Below, in pieces: positions 7,757 to 16,131 of a DNA stretch of 41,642 bases. The notes beneath the pieces are model-generated. The model ran no database searches. It was not told the origin of the DNA and was given only the letters and a program-made list of their open reading frames with translations. The translations under genes and the position numbers were made by a program. Each line of letters starts with the position of its first letter. Positions within the stretch are counted from its first letter, which is position 1. This stretch comes from Myxococcales bacterium (lineage in GTDB: Bacteria > Myxococcota_A > Polyangia > Polyangiales > Polyangiaceae). The stretch lies in assembly GCA_016212965.1 (NCBI GenBank), contig JACRDA010000028.1, positions 1 through 41,642 of the forward strand. The letters run 5' to 3'.

Positions 7757-9274
7757 ATGCCGCGCCTCCGCATCGCCGTCCCGGTCGCCCTGCTCGCTCT
7801 CGGCACCACCACGACTGCGTGCTCGTCGCGCGATCGCGACGCCCCCTCCGCGAGCGGCGCCGCCGCGGTCGAGGCCCCCAAGCCGACGACCCCGGACGAG
7901 ATCCTGCGCGCGCGCCTCACGAGCGTGCTCGCAAAGGGGCGCCAGCGCGCGAGCCTGGAGCGCGAGGAGCGCGCGCCCGAGCCGCCCGGGGACGTGTTCG
8001 GCCACGGCGGCCTCGGGCTTTCCGGCATCGGCGAGAGCGGCGGGCGCCCCGAGGGCATCGGGCTCGGGACGATCGGCACCGGCTTCGGCCGGTCCGGTCG
8101 ACTCGGGCGCGGCGCCAATCCGCCCCGGGTGCGCACGGGTGCCACCAACGTGAGCGGCCGCCTGCCGCCCGACGTCATCCAGCGCATCGTGCGCCGCAAC
8201 TTCGGGCGCTTCCGGTTCTGCTACGAGAACGCACTGAGGACGGACCCGGACGTCGCGGGGCGCATCTCCGTCCGCTTCGTCATCGGCAGCGACGGCAGCG
8301 TCTCGAGCGTGAGCCACACGGGCGAGATCGCGGACGAGGCCTTCACCTCGTGCATCACGCGGCAGTTCCACGCGCTCAGCTTCCCGGCGCCGGAGGCCGG
8401 CATCGTCACGGTGAGCTACCCCCTCGTCTTCATCCCGGGGGACGGGCCCCCGGCGTCGAGCGCGTCGGCGAGCGCCGCACCCGAGGCCTCGTCGGCGCCG
8501 GCCCCGGCGGACACGGCGACGGCCTCCGCGGCTGCACCCGCACCGGCGCCCGCCCCCACCGGCACGCTCGATCCGGCCGCGGCGCCCGGGAGCAACCCGC
8601 CGGCGCCGGTCGTGGTGCTCGAGGGCGCGAGCGTGCTCCTCGACGGCAAGCCGGCGGGCCCGACGCGCGCCATCACCGACGCCGGCAAGGTGCACGAGGT
8701 GGACGAGCTCTTCGCCGGGCTCGGGGCCGTGCGCGAGGCGTGGAAGAGCGCCCACCCGGACGGCGTGTTCCCGGGCGTGTGCGGGCTGCGCGTCGCGGCC
8801 GACGTGCCGCTCGTGGCGGTCAGGAGCGTGTTCCAGACCATCGCCATATCCGGCTACCCGACGATCCTCGTCCAGCCCGCGTGGAGCCCCGAGGTCGTGA
8901 CCACCCTCGCGGCGCGGGTCCCGGGGTCACCGCTCGACGAGGAGGCGCTCGCCCGGCTGCCGGCCGTGCTGCACGCGCGCCTCGCCGAGGGCGAGCTCAC
9001 CCTCGAATGGCGCCGGGGCTCGGTCGTCGCGAGCACGGGCAAGGCGTCGGCGTCGGAGCCCGATCTCGGCAAGAAGCTGTGCGACGAGTGGCAGCGCCTC
9101 GGCAGCCACAAGGACGCAGAGGACCCGCTCCGCGACGAGCTCGTGCTCCACGCGGGCGAGCAGAGCTCCTACTCGGCCCTCTTGCCCGTCATCGCCGCGG
9201 CCGAGAGCTGCACGCGCCCGGCGCCGGGTGGGGGCACGATGCCGGCGTGGTTGCTCGCGTTCTCGATCCGGTGA
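7757..9274 (+). CDS. AgmX/PglI-domain protein with an appended ExbD-like domain
   Basis: This is a 505-residue exported protein. A signal sequence ends at an imperfect lipobox (TTTTAC at about residue 22). Next comes a glycine-rich stretch (GLSGIGESGG... TGFGRSGR, about 92-120), and then an AgmX/PglI C-terminal domain at about 135-225, seen in VIQRIVRRNFGRFRFCYE and GRISVRFVIGSDGSVSSV. That TonB-like domain is common in myxobacterial motility and energy-transduction proteins. After an Ala/Pro/Ser linker, residues about 290-378 (VVVLEGASVLLDGKPAG to SGYPTILVQP) look like an ExbD/TolR periplasmic domain. The last 125 residues are unassigned. A role in coupling inner-membrane energy to the envelope is inferred. 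It is downstream of the exporter but 39 bases away. Confidence 0.72.
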   Translation: MPRLRIAVPVALLALGTTTTACSSRDRDAPSASGAAAVEAPKPTTPDEILRARLTSVLAKGRQRASLEREERAPEPPGDVFGHGGLGLSGIGESGGRPEGIGLGTIGTGFGRSGRLGRGANPPRVRTGATNVSGRLPPDVIQRIVRRNFGRFRFCYENALRTDPDVAGRISVRFVIGSDGSVSSVSHTGEIADEAFTSCITRQFHALSFPAPEAGIVTVSYPLVFIPGDGPPASSASASAAPEASSAPAPADTATASAAAPAPAPAPTGTLDPAAAPGSNPPAPVVVLEGASVLLDGKPAGPTRAITDAGKVHEVDELFAGLGAVREAWKSAHPDGVFPGVCGLRVAADVPLVAVRSVFQTIAISGYPTILVQPAWSPEVVTTLAARVPGSPLDEEALARLPAVLHARLAEGELTLEWRRGSVVASTGKASASEPDLGKKLCDEWQRLGSHKDAEDPLRDELVLHAGEQSSYSALLPVIAAAESCTRPAPGGGTMPAWLLAFSIR

Positions 9275-9290
9275 GCGGCCGCACCGCCGC

Positions 9291-9827
9291 TCAGAACGCG
9301 CACGAGTAGCCGAAGGGGCCGAAGCTCGCCTCGGCGGTCGCGCCGTCGACGTCCCACACGACCTCGAGCACGAGGTCACTGCCGCAGTAGTTGCACGGGT
9401 TCGCGGCGCTGCCGCTGCCCGAGCCCGCGGTCTTCGTGTGGCCGAGCACGACCGACACGCCCGGGGCCAGCGCCCCGCTGCCCTCGGGCGTGACGAGGAA
9501 CGCCCAGAGCGGGGGCGTGCAGCCCGCGCCGCACTGGAACGCGAGGCGCGCGCTCGCGATGGTGGCGCTCACGACGCTCGCGCCGGCGCTGTTGTCGTAC
9601 GCGACCTCGAAGCCCGCCGAGACGGGATCGTCCGGATAGACCGGCATGCAGTTGCCGCCCGCCCACGCCGACACGATCTGCGGGGCGATGGCCGGGGGCC
9701 CGGAGCTCGTCGTCCCCGTCGTACCGCCGGAGCCGCCGCCCGTCCCGTCGGCGTCGATGACGGCCTTGCCGCCGCAGGCGGCGACGCCGCCGGCGAGCAA
9801 CCCCACGTACGCCATGCGCAGCCACAT
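9291..9827 (-). CDS. secreted lipoprotein of unknown function
   Basis: This encodes a 178-residue protein with a signal peptide and a good lipobox (GGVAAC at about 13-18). A low-complexity Gly/Thr/Ser linker (about 28-43) leads into a roughly 130-residue beta-rich domain with six or more cysteines (NCMP, QCGAGCTPP, NPCNYCG, YSCAF) that are likely paired as disulfides. Myxobacterial genomes hold many such lipoproteins with a variable head on a Gly/Thr stalk. I do not recognise the domain. An alternative start is the second Met, four codons in. It is convergent with the preceding gene, with 16 bases between the stop codons. Confidence 0.65.
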   Translation of the reverse strand: MWLRMAYVGLLAGGVAACGGKAVIDADGTGGGSGGTTGTTSSGPPAIAPQIVSAWAGGNCMPVYPDDPVSAGFEVAYDNSAGASVVSATIASARLAFQCGAGCTPPLWAFLVTPEGSGALAPGVSVVLGHTKTAGSGSGSAANPCNYCGSDLVLEVVWDVDGATAEASFGPFGYSCAF

Positions 9828-9898
9828 GCCCGAGTCTTGGCGCAGACCCCGGCGCGCGTCGAGCCCGAGGGCCCCGCGTCAGCCGTGCCTTGGGTCGC

Positions 9899-11713
9899 TC
9901 ACCAGCCGCACTGCTGGCCCGCGTTCTGCTCGGCGAGCCAGGCGCGGAGCGGCGCGAAGTACTCGAGCAGGGCGCTGCCGCTCATCGCGCGCGTGCCGGT
10001 GAGCGCCTCGAGGGCGTCGGGCCAGGGCTGCGAGGCGCCCATGGCGAGCATCTTCTGCAGGGCGGCGCCGGCCTCCTTGCTGCCGTAGAAGCTGCACTCG
10101 TGCAGCGGTCCCTTGTGGCCGGCCTTCTCGCAGAGCGACTTGTAGAACTGGAACTGCAGGATGCGCGCGAGGAAGTAGCGCGTGTAGGGCACGTTCGCCG
10201 GGACGTGGTACTTGGCGCCCGGGTCGAAGGCGTCCTCGCCGCGCGGTACCGCGGACGCGACGCCCTGGTACTTCTGGCGCAGCGCCCACCAGGCCTTCTG
10301 GTAGTCGCCGGGCGCGGTCTTGCCCGAGAACACGTCCCAGCGCCACTGGTCGATGAGCTTGCCGAAGGGCAGGAAGGCGACGCGCACGAGCGCGTCCTTC
10401 ATCTGCACGTTGATGACGACCTTGGGGTCGGCCGGGAGCTCGGGCGCGAGGCCGAGCTGGGTGAGGTAGCGCGGCGTCATCGACAGCGCGAGCGCGTCGC
10501 CGATCGCCTCGTGAAAGCCGTCGTGGGCGCCGGCCTGGAACAGCACCGGGAGCTTGTAATAGGCCTGGTAGTAGTAGTTGTGCCCGAGCTCGTGGTGGAC
10601 CGTGACGAGATCCTCCTCCCGCGGCTGGATGCACATCTTGATGCGCAGATCGTTCGAGTAGGTCACGTCCCACGCCGACGCGTGGCACACGACCTCGCGG
10701 TCGGCGGGCTTCGTGAAGAGCGAGCGCTCCCAGAAGGTCGGCGGTAGCGGAGCCATCCCGAGCGACGTGAAGAACGCCTCACCGGTCTTGACCATCTTCT
10801 TCGCGTCCCAGGCCTGCGCGACGAGGGCCGCGGTCACGTCGAGCTTGGCGACGCCGGGATAGGGCTCGACGAGCCCGTAGACGTTGCCCCACTCCTGCGC
10901 CCACATGTTGCCGAGCAGGTGCGCCGGGATCGGCTTGCCGTCGGGGATCTTGTCCTTGCCGTAGTGCTGCTGCAGCCGACCGCGCACGTAGCAGTGCAGG
11001 GCGTCGTAGAGGGGCTTGACCTCCTGCCACAGCCGGTCGGTCTCGGCCTCGAAGGCCTCGGGCGTCATGTCGTAGCCGGCGCGCCACATGTCGCCCATGT
11101 TGGTGAAGCCGGCGCCGCGCGCCCCCTCGTTCTGCAGCTCGACGAAGCGCTGGTAGGCGGCGCGCTGGGACTTGGACGTGTCGTGCCACGACACCCACGC
11201 GTCGAGCAGCTCGTCGTAAGAGCGACTGGTGCGCACGATGTTGCTGAGCACCTCGAGGTCGCGGCCCTTCGGGTCCTTGCCCTTGCCGTAGTGGCCCTCG
11301 AGACCGGCGGCGAGGGTCGTCATCTCGAGCCGCTTCTCTGGGTCCGGCAGGACCGGGCTCGCGATGCGCAGGAGGTAGAGCATGCGCGCCGTCTCCGCGT
11401 CGAGGGGCAGGCCCTTGAAGGCCGTGGCGCGCTTGGCAGCCTCGCTCTGGTACGCGAGCAGGCGCTCGTTGGCCGAGGCCGCGTTGCGCTCGGTGTCGTC
11501 GGTGATGAAGTTGTTCTTGATCCACTCGGCCGTGGACGACTCCGTCCACAGGCGCTTCAGCTCCTCGTTGGCCTTCTGCACGAAGGCCTTGGCGCCCGCA
11601 GGCGTGGGCGTCGAGTCCTCCGCGTCTTGCGTGCACGCGAGCTTGGGATCGGTCGCCGGCTTGCAGGCGGCGACGCCGAGGAGGAGCGCGAGGGAGAGCG
11701 GGCGCAGCATCAT
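9899..11713 (-). CDS. M2-family peptidyl-dipeptidase (ACE-like) lipoprotein
   Basis: This is a 604-residue zinc metallopeptidase homologous to angiotensin-converting enzyme, which removes dipeptides from the C-terminus of peptides. The zinc motif HHELGH is at about 373-378 and is followed by [10 protein letters not shown] and, about 24 residues on, [10 protein letters not shown], which carries the third zinc ligand. [11 protein letters not shown] and the ending [13 protein letters not shown] also fit M2. The N-terminus is a lipoprotein signal (LLGVAAC, about 13-17), so the enzyme is exported and lipid-anchored. Length matches one ACE catalytic domain. A role in peptide nutrition is inferred; nothing nearby is an obvious partner. 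Confidence 0.9.
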   Translation of the reverse strand: MMLRPLSLALLLGVAACKPATDPKLACTQDAEDSTPTPAGAKAFVQKANEELKRLWTESSTAEWIKNNFITDDTERNAASANERLLAYQSEAAKRATAFKGLPLDAETARMLYLLRIASPVLPDPEKRLEMTTLAAGLEGHYGKGKDPKGRDLEVLSNIVRTSRSYDELLDAWVSWHDTSKSQRAAYQRFVELQNEGARGAGFTNMGDMWRAGYDMTPEAFEAETDRLWQEVKPLYDALHCYVRGRLQQHYGKDKIPDGKPIPAHLLGNMWAQEWGNVYGLVEPYPGVAKLDVTAALVAQAWDAKKMVKTGEAFFTSLGMAPLPPTFWERSLFTKPADREVVCHASAWDVTYSNDLRIKMCIQPREEDLVTVHHELGHNYYYQAYYKLPVLFQAGAHDGFHEAIGDALALSMTPRYLTQLGLAPELPADPKVVINVQMKDALVRVAFLPFGKLIDQWRWDVFSGKTAPGDYQKAWWALRQKYQGVASAVPRGEDAFDPGAKYHVPANVPYTRYFLARILQFQFYKSLCEKAGHKGPLHECSFYGSKEAGAALQKMLAMGASQPWPDALEALTGTRAMSGSALLEYFAPLRAWLAEQNAGQQCGW

Positions 11714-11789
11714 GGTGCGGCAGTCTCGTCACGACGCGCGCCCGAGGCAAGCGCGCCGTTCGGGCCCCCGCCAGGTGCTCGGGAAGACA

Positions 11790-11825
11790 ACCACGGAGCT
11801 CGGCGCCCGCGCCGAGCTCCGTGGT
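11790..11825 (-). terminator. perfect 16-bp hairpin behind the VWA gene
   Basis: The sequence from 11790 to 11805 and that from 11810 to 11825 are perfect reverse complements (16 bp) around a 4-base loop. The hairpin starts seven bases past the VWA stop codon and is followed on the minus strand by TTGTCTT. This fits an intrinsic terminator with a weak T tract, or a 3'-end stabiliser. It insulates the M2 peptidase gene, which starts about 75 bases further on. Confidence 0.75.
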
Positions 11826-11831
11826 GGATTC

Positions 11832-13301
11832 CTAGTACCCCGCCGCGTCCATCGCGAAGTCGTTCGCCTTGAGCGCCGCGTCGCGCTGCAGGCTCGGGCG
11901 CGCCGCGGGGGGTGCGGCGCTGACGGCGGCGACGTTGCTACGCTGAGCCGCCACGGCCGCCACGGCCGCGCTCATGCGCTCGCGATCGCGCGCGCTCGTC
12001 GCGAGCTGCTCGGCCTCCTCGAAGCGGCGCTGGGCCTGCGCGAGCTCCGCGTCGGCGTCGGCGAAGGAGCCGAGCGCCACCTGATCGCGCGCCGCCGTGG
12101 CGAGGCGCGCGGCGTCGCTCATGGCGAGCAGCGACACGACCGTAGGGTTCCGGTGGGCGGCGACGGCCAGGGGGTCGGTCGTGACCTCGGCGTGGACGAG
12201 GGTCTCCTGCACCCGCTGCATGCCGCCGTCGGCCGGGTCCCGGAAGTGCAGGCGCACCGCGACGAGCGGCCGCTTGCCCTCGACGACGCCCGCGTCGGAC
12301 AGCTCGAGGCGCACGACGAGCTCGCGCCGCTGGCCGCTCCACATCGCGCCGAGCGGCACGCGCAGGGCGCCGCTCTGACCCCAGGTGGCGCGCTGACCGT
12401 CGGCGCTCGCGACCCGCACGCCCGGCGCCGGCACGATCTCGACGAGCGCGTCGGTGGCCACGGTCTCGTCGAGCAGCTTCATCTCGCGCTCGATGATGGT
12501 GACCATCTCGCGCGGCTCGGACAGGTGGTAGAGCCGCCCGCTCGAGGCCTGCGCCAGGGCGTTGAGGGCGTTCTCGTCGTAGTCGAGGCCGACCCCCAGC
12601 GCCGTCACCTGCACGCCGGCCTCCTCGCCCGCGTCCGCGATGGCGCTCAGCGAGGCGACGTCCGTGCGCCCCGCCGTCGCGCGCCCGTCGGACACGAGCA
12701 CGATGCGGCGCACCGGGTGCGTCCCGGGCATCGCGCGCATGCGGCTCTCGGCGAGCTCGAGCGCCGCCGACAGGTTGGTGGCGCCGTGCGCGCCGAGCTC
12801 GGCGATGGCCCCCGCGATGCGCTCGCGCGCGGCGCGGTCGAGCGCGGTCGGCGGCACGATCTCGGTCGCGCCGTCACTGAAGGCGTGCACGGCCACGATG
12901 TCGCCGTCGCGGAGCGCGTTCACGACCGCCCGGGCCGCCGCGCGGGCCTGTTCGATCTTCTGGCCCTCCATCGAGCCCGAGGTGTCGATGGCGAGCGTCA
13001 CCGCCGTCGGCACGTGCAGGCGCGCCTCGATGGCCGGCACGTCGACCCACACGCCGACGGCGTGCCGGCGCGCGGTGGCGAGCACGAAATCGCTCTCGCC
13101 GGCGGCTCCGATCCACGCGCCCGGCGCCGGCGGGGGCGCCGTCGGACGGGCCTCCGCGACGGGGTCGGTCGCGAGCACCGCGACCGCGCCGTCGGTCGAG
13201 CGCAGCGCCGCCGGCCCCGCGGGGATCGTCGGCAGGCGACCCTGCGCGGAGGAGCATGCGGCGGTGAGGACGAACAGGGCTGCGAGCGCGACTGTCTTCA
13301 T
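11832..13301 (-). CDS. von Willebrand factor A-domain lipoprotein
   Basis: This is a 489-residue exported protein. A signal peptide with a lipobox-like LTAAC at about 12-16 is followed by a VWA domain with the metal-site motif DTSGSM at about 105-110, the distal threonine region HGATNLSAALELA, and the aspartate of VLVSDGRAT. Downstream is a beta-rich region (about 285-390) and an alanine-rich helical tail (about 400-489) that may be a coiled coil. The ATG at 13301 has GAGGAG seven bases upstream, which decides the start. VWA lipoproteins of this kind bind protein partners through a metal ion; the partner is unknown. Confidence 0.85.
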   Translation of the reverse strand: MKTVALAALFVLTAACSSAQGRLPTIPAGPAALRSTDGAVAVLATDPVAEARPTAPPPAPGAWIGAAGESDFVLATARRHAVGVWVDVPAIEARLHVPTAVTLAIDTSGSMEGQKIEQARAAARAVVNALRDGDIVAVHAFSDGATEIVPPTALDRAARERIAGAIAELGAHGATNLSAALELAESRMRAMPGTHPVRRIVLVSDGRATAGRTDVASLSAIADAGEEAGVQVTALGVGLDYDENALNALAQASSGRLYHLSEPREMVTIIEREMKLLDETVATDALVEIVPAPGVRVASADGQRATWGQSGALRVPLGAMWSGQRRELVVRLELSDAGVVEGKRPLVAVRLHFRDPADGGMQRVQETLVHAEVTTDPLAVAAHRNPTVVSLLAMSDAARLATAARDQVALGSFADADAELAQAQRRFEEAEQLATSARDRERMSAAVAAVAAQRSNVAAVSAAPPAARPSLQRDAALKANDFAMDAAGY

Positions 13302-13446
13302 GCGATTGCTCCTCGGGCCATGGGCCACGGCACGGCCGGCCGCGCGCTGCGACGAGCGCCCGCGGCCGGCACGGCCCCGTGGGTGCAGTACGGCCGAGCG
13401 CGCGCGAGGATCCGCCGCCGCGCGCTTTTTGTGGGTCCGCCGCGCG

Positions 13447-14235
13447 CTACTGGTGGAGCACGCTGAAGAGCACGCTCAGCGACTCGACGCGCACGATCGT
13501 CGCCGGCGTGTCCACCGGGGCGTTCGGATCCGCGGCACCTTCGAACGCCGCCGCGAGCGTGCCCCGCAGCATCGCGCCGACGGACCACTCGGGCGCCACG
13601 AAGGCGTCGTAGCCGAGCCACAGGGCGGCCCCGGGGCCGACGGCGCGCGACGAGCCCTCCTCGCCGGTGCTGAGGAGCGCGAAGTTCCACTCGCCGCCGA
13701 CGTGGAAGCCGGCGGCCGGATCGGGGTAGCCGTCCGCCGTCATGCCGAGCGTGACCACGTAGAGCAGGGCGTCGAGCGGCGCGAGCGACAGCGTGCTCTG
13801 CGGCTCGGGCGCGAAGCAGGCCGAGAAGCCGACGCCGAGCGCGAGCCCCGGCACGCCGTGGAGCGTGCGCCCGGCGGCCGCGTCGACGCAGGCCGTCGCG
13901 CCCGTCGTGTCGTGGCCCCCGCCGTCGGGCGGCGCGACCTGGGTCGCCACGTAGCCCTGCCCCGCCGCGACGCGACCGTACCAGCCGTCGTGCAGGTAGC
14001 GGCCCGAGCTCTCGGGGGTGAGCTCGACGGCGTAGCGCGGGTCCGCGTAGCCGGGCGGCTCGTACGCCGGCTCCGCGTAGCGCGGCTCCGCGTAGCGCGG
14101 GTCCGTGTCGCCCGGCGGCGGACTCCCGGGGGCGGCGGGTGCCGGCTGCGCGCTCGCGGTGGCGGCGAGGCCCGCGAGCGAAAGAAGGGCGGCAGCCGCC
14201 GCGCGGAGCGTCTTCGATGCGCGATCGCGACCCAT
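13447..14235 (-). CDS. exported envelope protein, probable beta-barrel
   Basis: This encodes a 262-residue protein with a Sec signal peptide (hydrophobic to about residue 28, ATASA-QP) and a proline-, tyrosine- and arginine-rich repeat DPRYAEPRYAEPAYEPPGYA at about 43-65. A region of alternating polar and hydrophobic residues with many glycines follows, as in small outer-membrane barrels (FHVGGEWNFALL, ALWLGYDAFVAPEWSVGAMLRGTL). No named family is recognised. The start is the ATG at 14235, which gives the signal peptide directly. It is divergent from the FG-GAP lipoprotein with 138 bases between. Direct repeats of a CGCCGCGCGCT unit lie just past its 3' end. Confidence 0.6.
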   Translation of the reverse strand: MGRDRASKTLRAAAAALLSLAGLAATASAQPAPAAPGSPPPGDTDPRYAEPRYAEPAYEPPGYADPRYAVELTPESSGRYLHDGWYGRVAAGQGYVATQVAPPDGGGHDTTGATACVDAAAGRTLHGVPGLALGVGFSACFAPEPQSTLSLAPLDALLYVVTLGMTADGYPDPAAGFHVGGEWNFALLSTGEEGSSRAVGPGAALWLGYDAFVAPEWSVGAMLRGTLAAAFEGAADPNAPVDTPATIVRVESLSVLFSVLHQ

Positions 14236-14373
14236 GGTGCCCGCATGGTAGATCGACACGCCCCGAGCGCGAACTCGAGCGCGAGCCGGCGCCGGACGAG
14301 CGCCGGGGGCGGCCCGTCCGGCCATCGCTGCCGGCGCTGGACCTCGTGGCCGATTTGCCGGATCCTCGAGGGC

Positions 14374-16131
14374 ATGAAGCGCCTCGCTTGGTGGGCCGTC
14401 GCGGTGCTCGCGACCGGTTGTGGCAAGAGCGACGACAAGGGCGAGCCCCAGGGCCCGCGCAACGGCAGCACCGTCTACCCGGACGGCAGCATCGACGCGA
14501 CGGCGGCCTGCCAGCCCGGCACCCCGACCACGCTCGCGGCGCCGGTCCTGCGCATGAACGTCGACTCGGACACGGGCTGGTACTCGTCGCCGGCCATCAC
14601 CGAGCTCTCGGACGGCGCGACCACGACGCGCGCGCTCGTGGTGCCGAGCTACTCCATCGACGTGTACGACGCTGCGGGCACCGCGCTCTCGCACGTGCCC
14701 TACGGCGGCGCGACGGCGGATCGCATCTACGCCCCGGCGCCCATCGGCGATCTCGACGGCGACGGCATCACCGACCTCGTGGTCGGCTCGAGCGACGGCA
14801 CCGTCGCGGCCTACGAGTGGACCGCGCAGGGCTTCGTGTTGAAGCCGAGCTGGGCGGGCGCGAGCACCTGCTCGGACGGCGACTGCCCCGAGACGCGCGG
14901 CATGGCCGCGGCCGATCTCGACGGCGACGGCTCGGTCGAGATCGCCTTCACGACCACGAACACCGCCGAGAACGGCGCGCAGGTGTTCGTGCTCGACGCC
15001 ACGGGCAGCCTCTACGAGCCCGCGGGCGCCACCTGGCCGGCGTGGCCGCGTTACAACACGCTGACCGGGCCGGGCGGCGACGCCGACTTCAACGGCCAGG
15101 GCAACCACGGCTATGGCTGCTACGGCCTCAACGTCGGCATCGGCAACATCGACGACGACGCCGAGCTCGAGATCCTCGCGACCTACGACAACCACCACAT
15201 CAATGCCTTCAACCCCGACGGCACGAGCCTGCTCGCCTCGAGCTGGTTCACGAACCGCGCGAACGAGTTCGAGGGCAACCGCCTCGGCTGGGGGCAGTTC
15301 ATCCGCTACGCCGATCCCACGGTCGAGGAGCAGCACTACCACCTGCACCAGGGTGAATGGCCCGGCCCGACGACCGCCATGTGGCTGCAGTGGACCGCGA
15401 GCCCGCCCTCGGTCGCCGACATCGACGGCGACGGACAGAACGAGGTCGTCGGCTTCCCGAACGGCGAGCGCAACGAGCCGTACGAGACGCAGGCGTATCT
15501 GCTCATGGTGCTCGAGGGCAATTACGGCGACGGCGAAGCGGCCGCGATGCGCACGCCGGGCTTCGCCTTCCTGCCCTCGAGCGACAAGCCGCCCGTGCGC
15601 GAGCCGGGCGACTGGTACCCGCCCGACGGCGTCCCCGCGCCGGCCATCGTGAACCTGCTCGGCGACGCCGCGCCCGAGATCGTGGTCTCGCTGAACGACG
15701 GCTTCGTCTACGCCTTCTCGTCCACGGGCGAGCGGCTGTGGCGCTACGACTACTCGCAGGGCGAGCCGCGCACCTACGCCTCGGAGCCGACGGTCGCCGA
15801 CCTCGACGGCGACGGCCGACCCGAGGTGCTCGTCGGCCTGTACTCGCTCGATCCGGGCGGTGGGCACCTCGTCGTGCTCGCCAACACGGGCGCTCTCTAC
15901 TTCGACGTGCCGCTGCCGAACCAGGGCTCGAACGGCAACGGCATCGGCGCCCCGGCGGCGCCCACGGTGGGCGACCTCGACGGCGACGGCACGCTCGAGA
16001 TCGCCGTCCTCACCTTCGACCACGGCGTCGACGTGTTCACGGTGCCGGGCTCCGGCGACGGCTGCATGCCTTGGCCCACGGGCCGCGGGAACTACTGGCG
16101 CAACGGGCAGGGCCCGGCGTACGTGCCATGA
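14374..16131 (+). CDS. FG-GAP / VCBS-repeat lipoprotein
   Basis: This is a 585-residue surface lipoprotein. A short signal ends at ATGC (about residue 14), then come Ca-binding FG-GAP type blades. At least five D-x-D-G-D-G loops are visible: DLDGDGITD, DLDGDGSVE, DIDGDGQNE, DLDGDGRPE and DLDGDGTLE, plus a degenerate NIDDDAELE. Each is followed by a hydrophobic strand, so a beta-propeller fold is expected. The C-terminus reads CMPWPTGRGNYWRNGQ, common at the end of such proteins. Adhesion or polysaccharide binding is inferred only. Its stop overlaps the ATG of the next gene (ATGA, 16128-16131), implying coupled translation. Confidence 0.85.
   Translation: MKRLAWWAVAVLATGCGKSDDKGEPQGPRNGSTVYPDGSIDATAACQPGTPTTLAAPVLRMNVDSDTGWYSSPAITELSDGATTTRALVVPSYSIDVYDAAGTALSHVPYGGATADRIYAPAPIGDLDGDGITDLVVGSSDGTVAAYEWTAQGFVLKPSWAGASTCSDGDCPETRGMAAADLDGDGSVEIAFTTTNTAENGAQVFVLDATGSLYEPAGATWPAWPRYNTLTGPGGDADFNGQGNHGYGCYGLNVGIGNIDDDAELEILATYDNHHINAFNPDGTSLLASSWFTNRANEFEGNRLGWGQFIRYADPTVEEQHYHLHQGEWPGPTTAMWLQWTASPPSVADIDGDGQNEVVGFPNGERNEPYETQAYLLMVLEGNYGDGEAAAMRTPGFAFLPSSDKPPVREPGDWYPPDGVPAPAIVNLLGDAAPEIVVSLNDGFVYAFSSTGERLWRYDYSQGEPRTYASEPTVADLDGDGRPEVLVGLYSLDPGGGHLVVLANTGALYFDVPLPNQGSNGNGIGAPAAPTVGDLDGDGTLEIAVLTFDHGVDVFTVPGSGDGCMPWPTGRGNYWRNGQGPAYVP

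Noticed and set aside
4898-8755. A long minus-strand frame opposite the export operon
   Set aside because: It is antisense to four genes with strong domain matches and has no recognisable domain itself.
13318-13385. An imperfect inverted repeat between the VWA and barrel genes
   Set aside because: Only the ends (CCACGG/CCGTGG) and a short inner block match. In DNA this GC-rich such matches are expected and the loop is mispaired, so I do not call a terminator.
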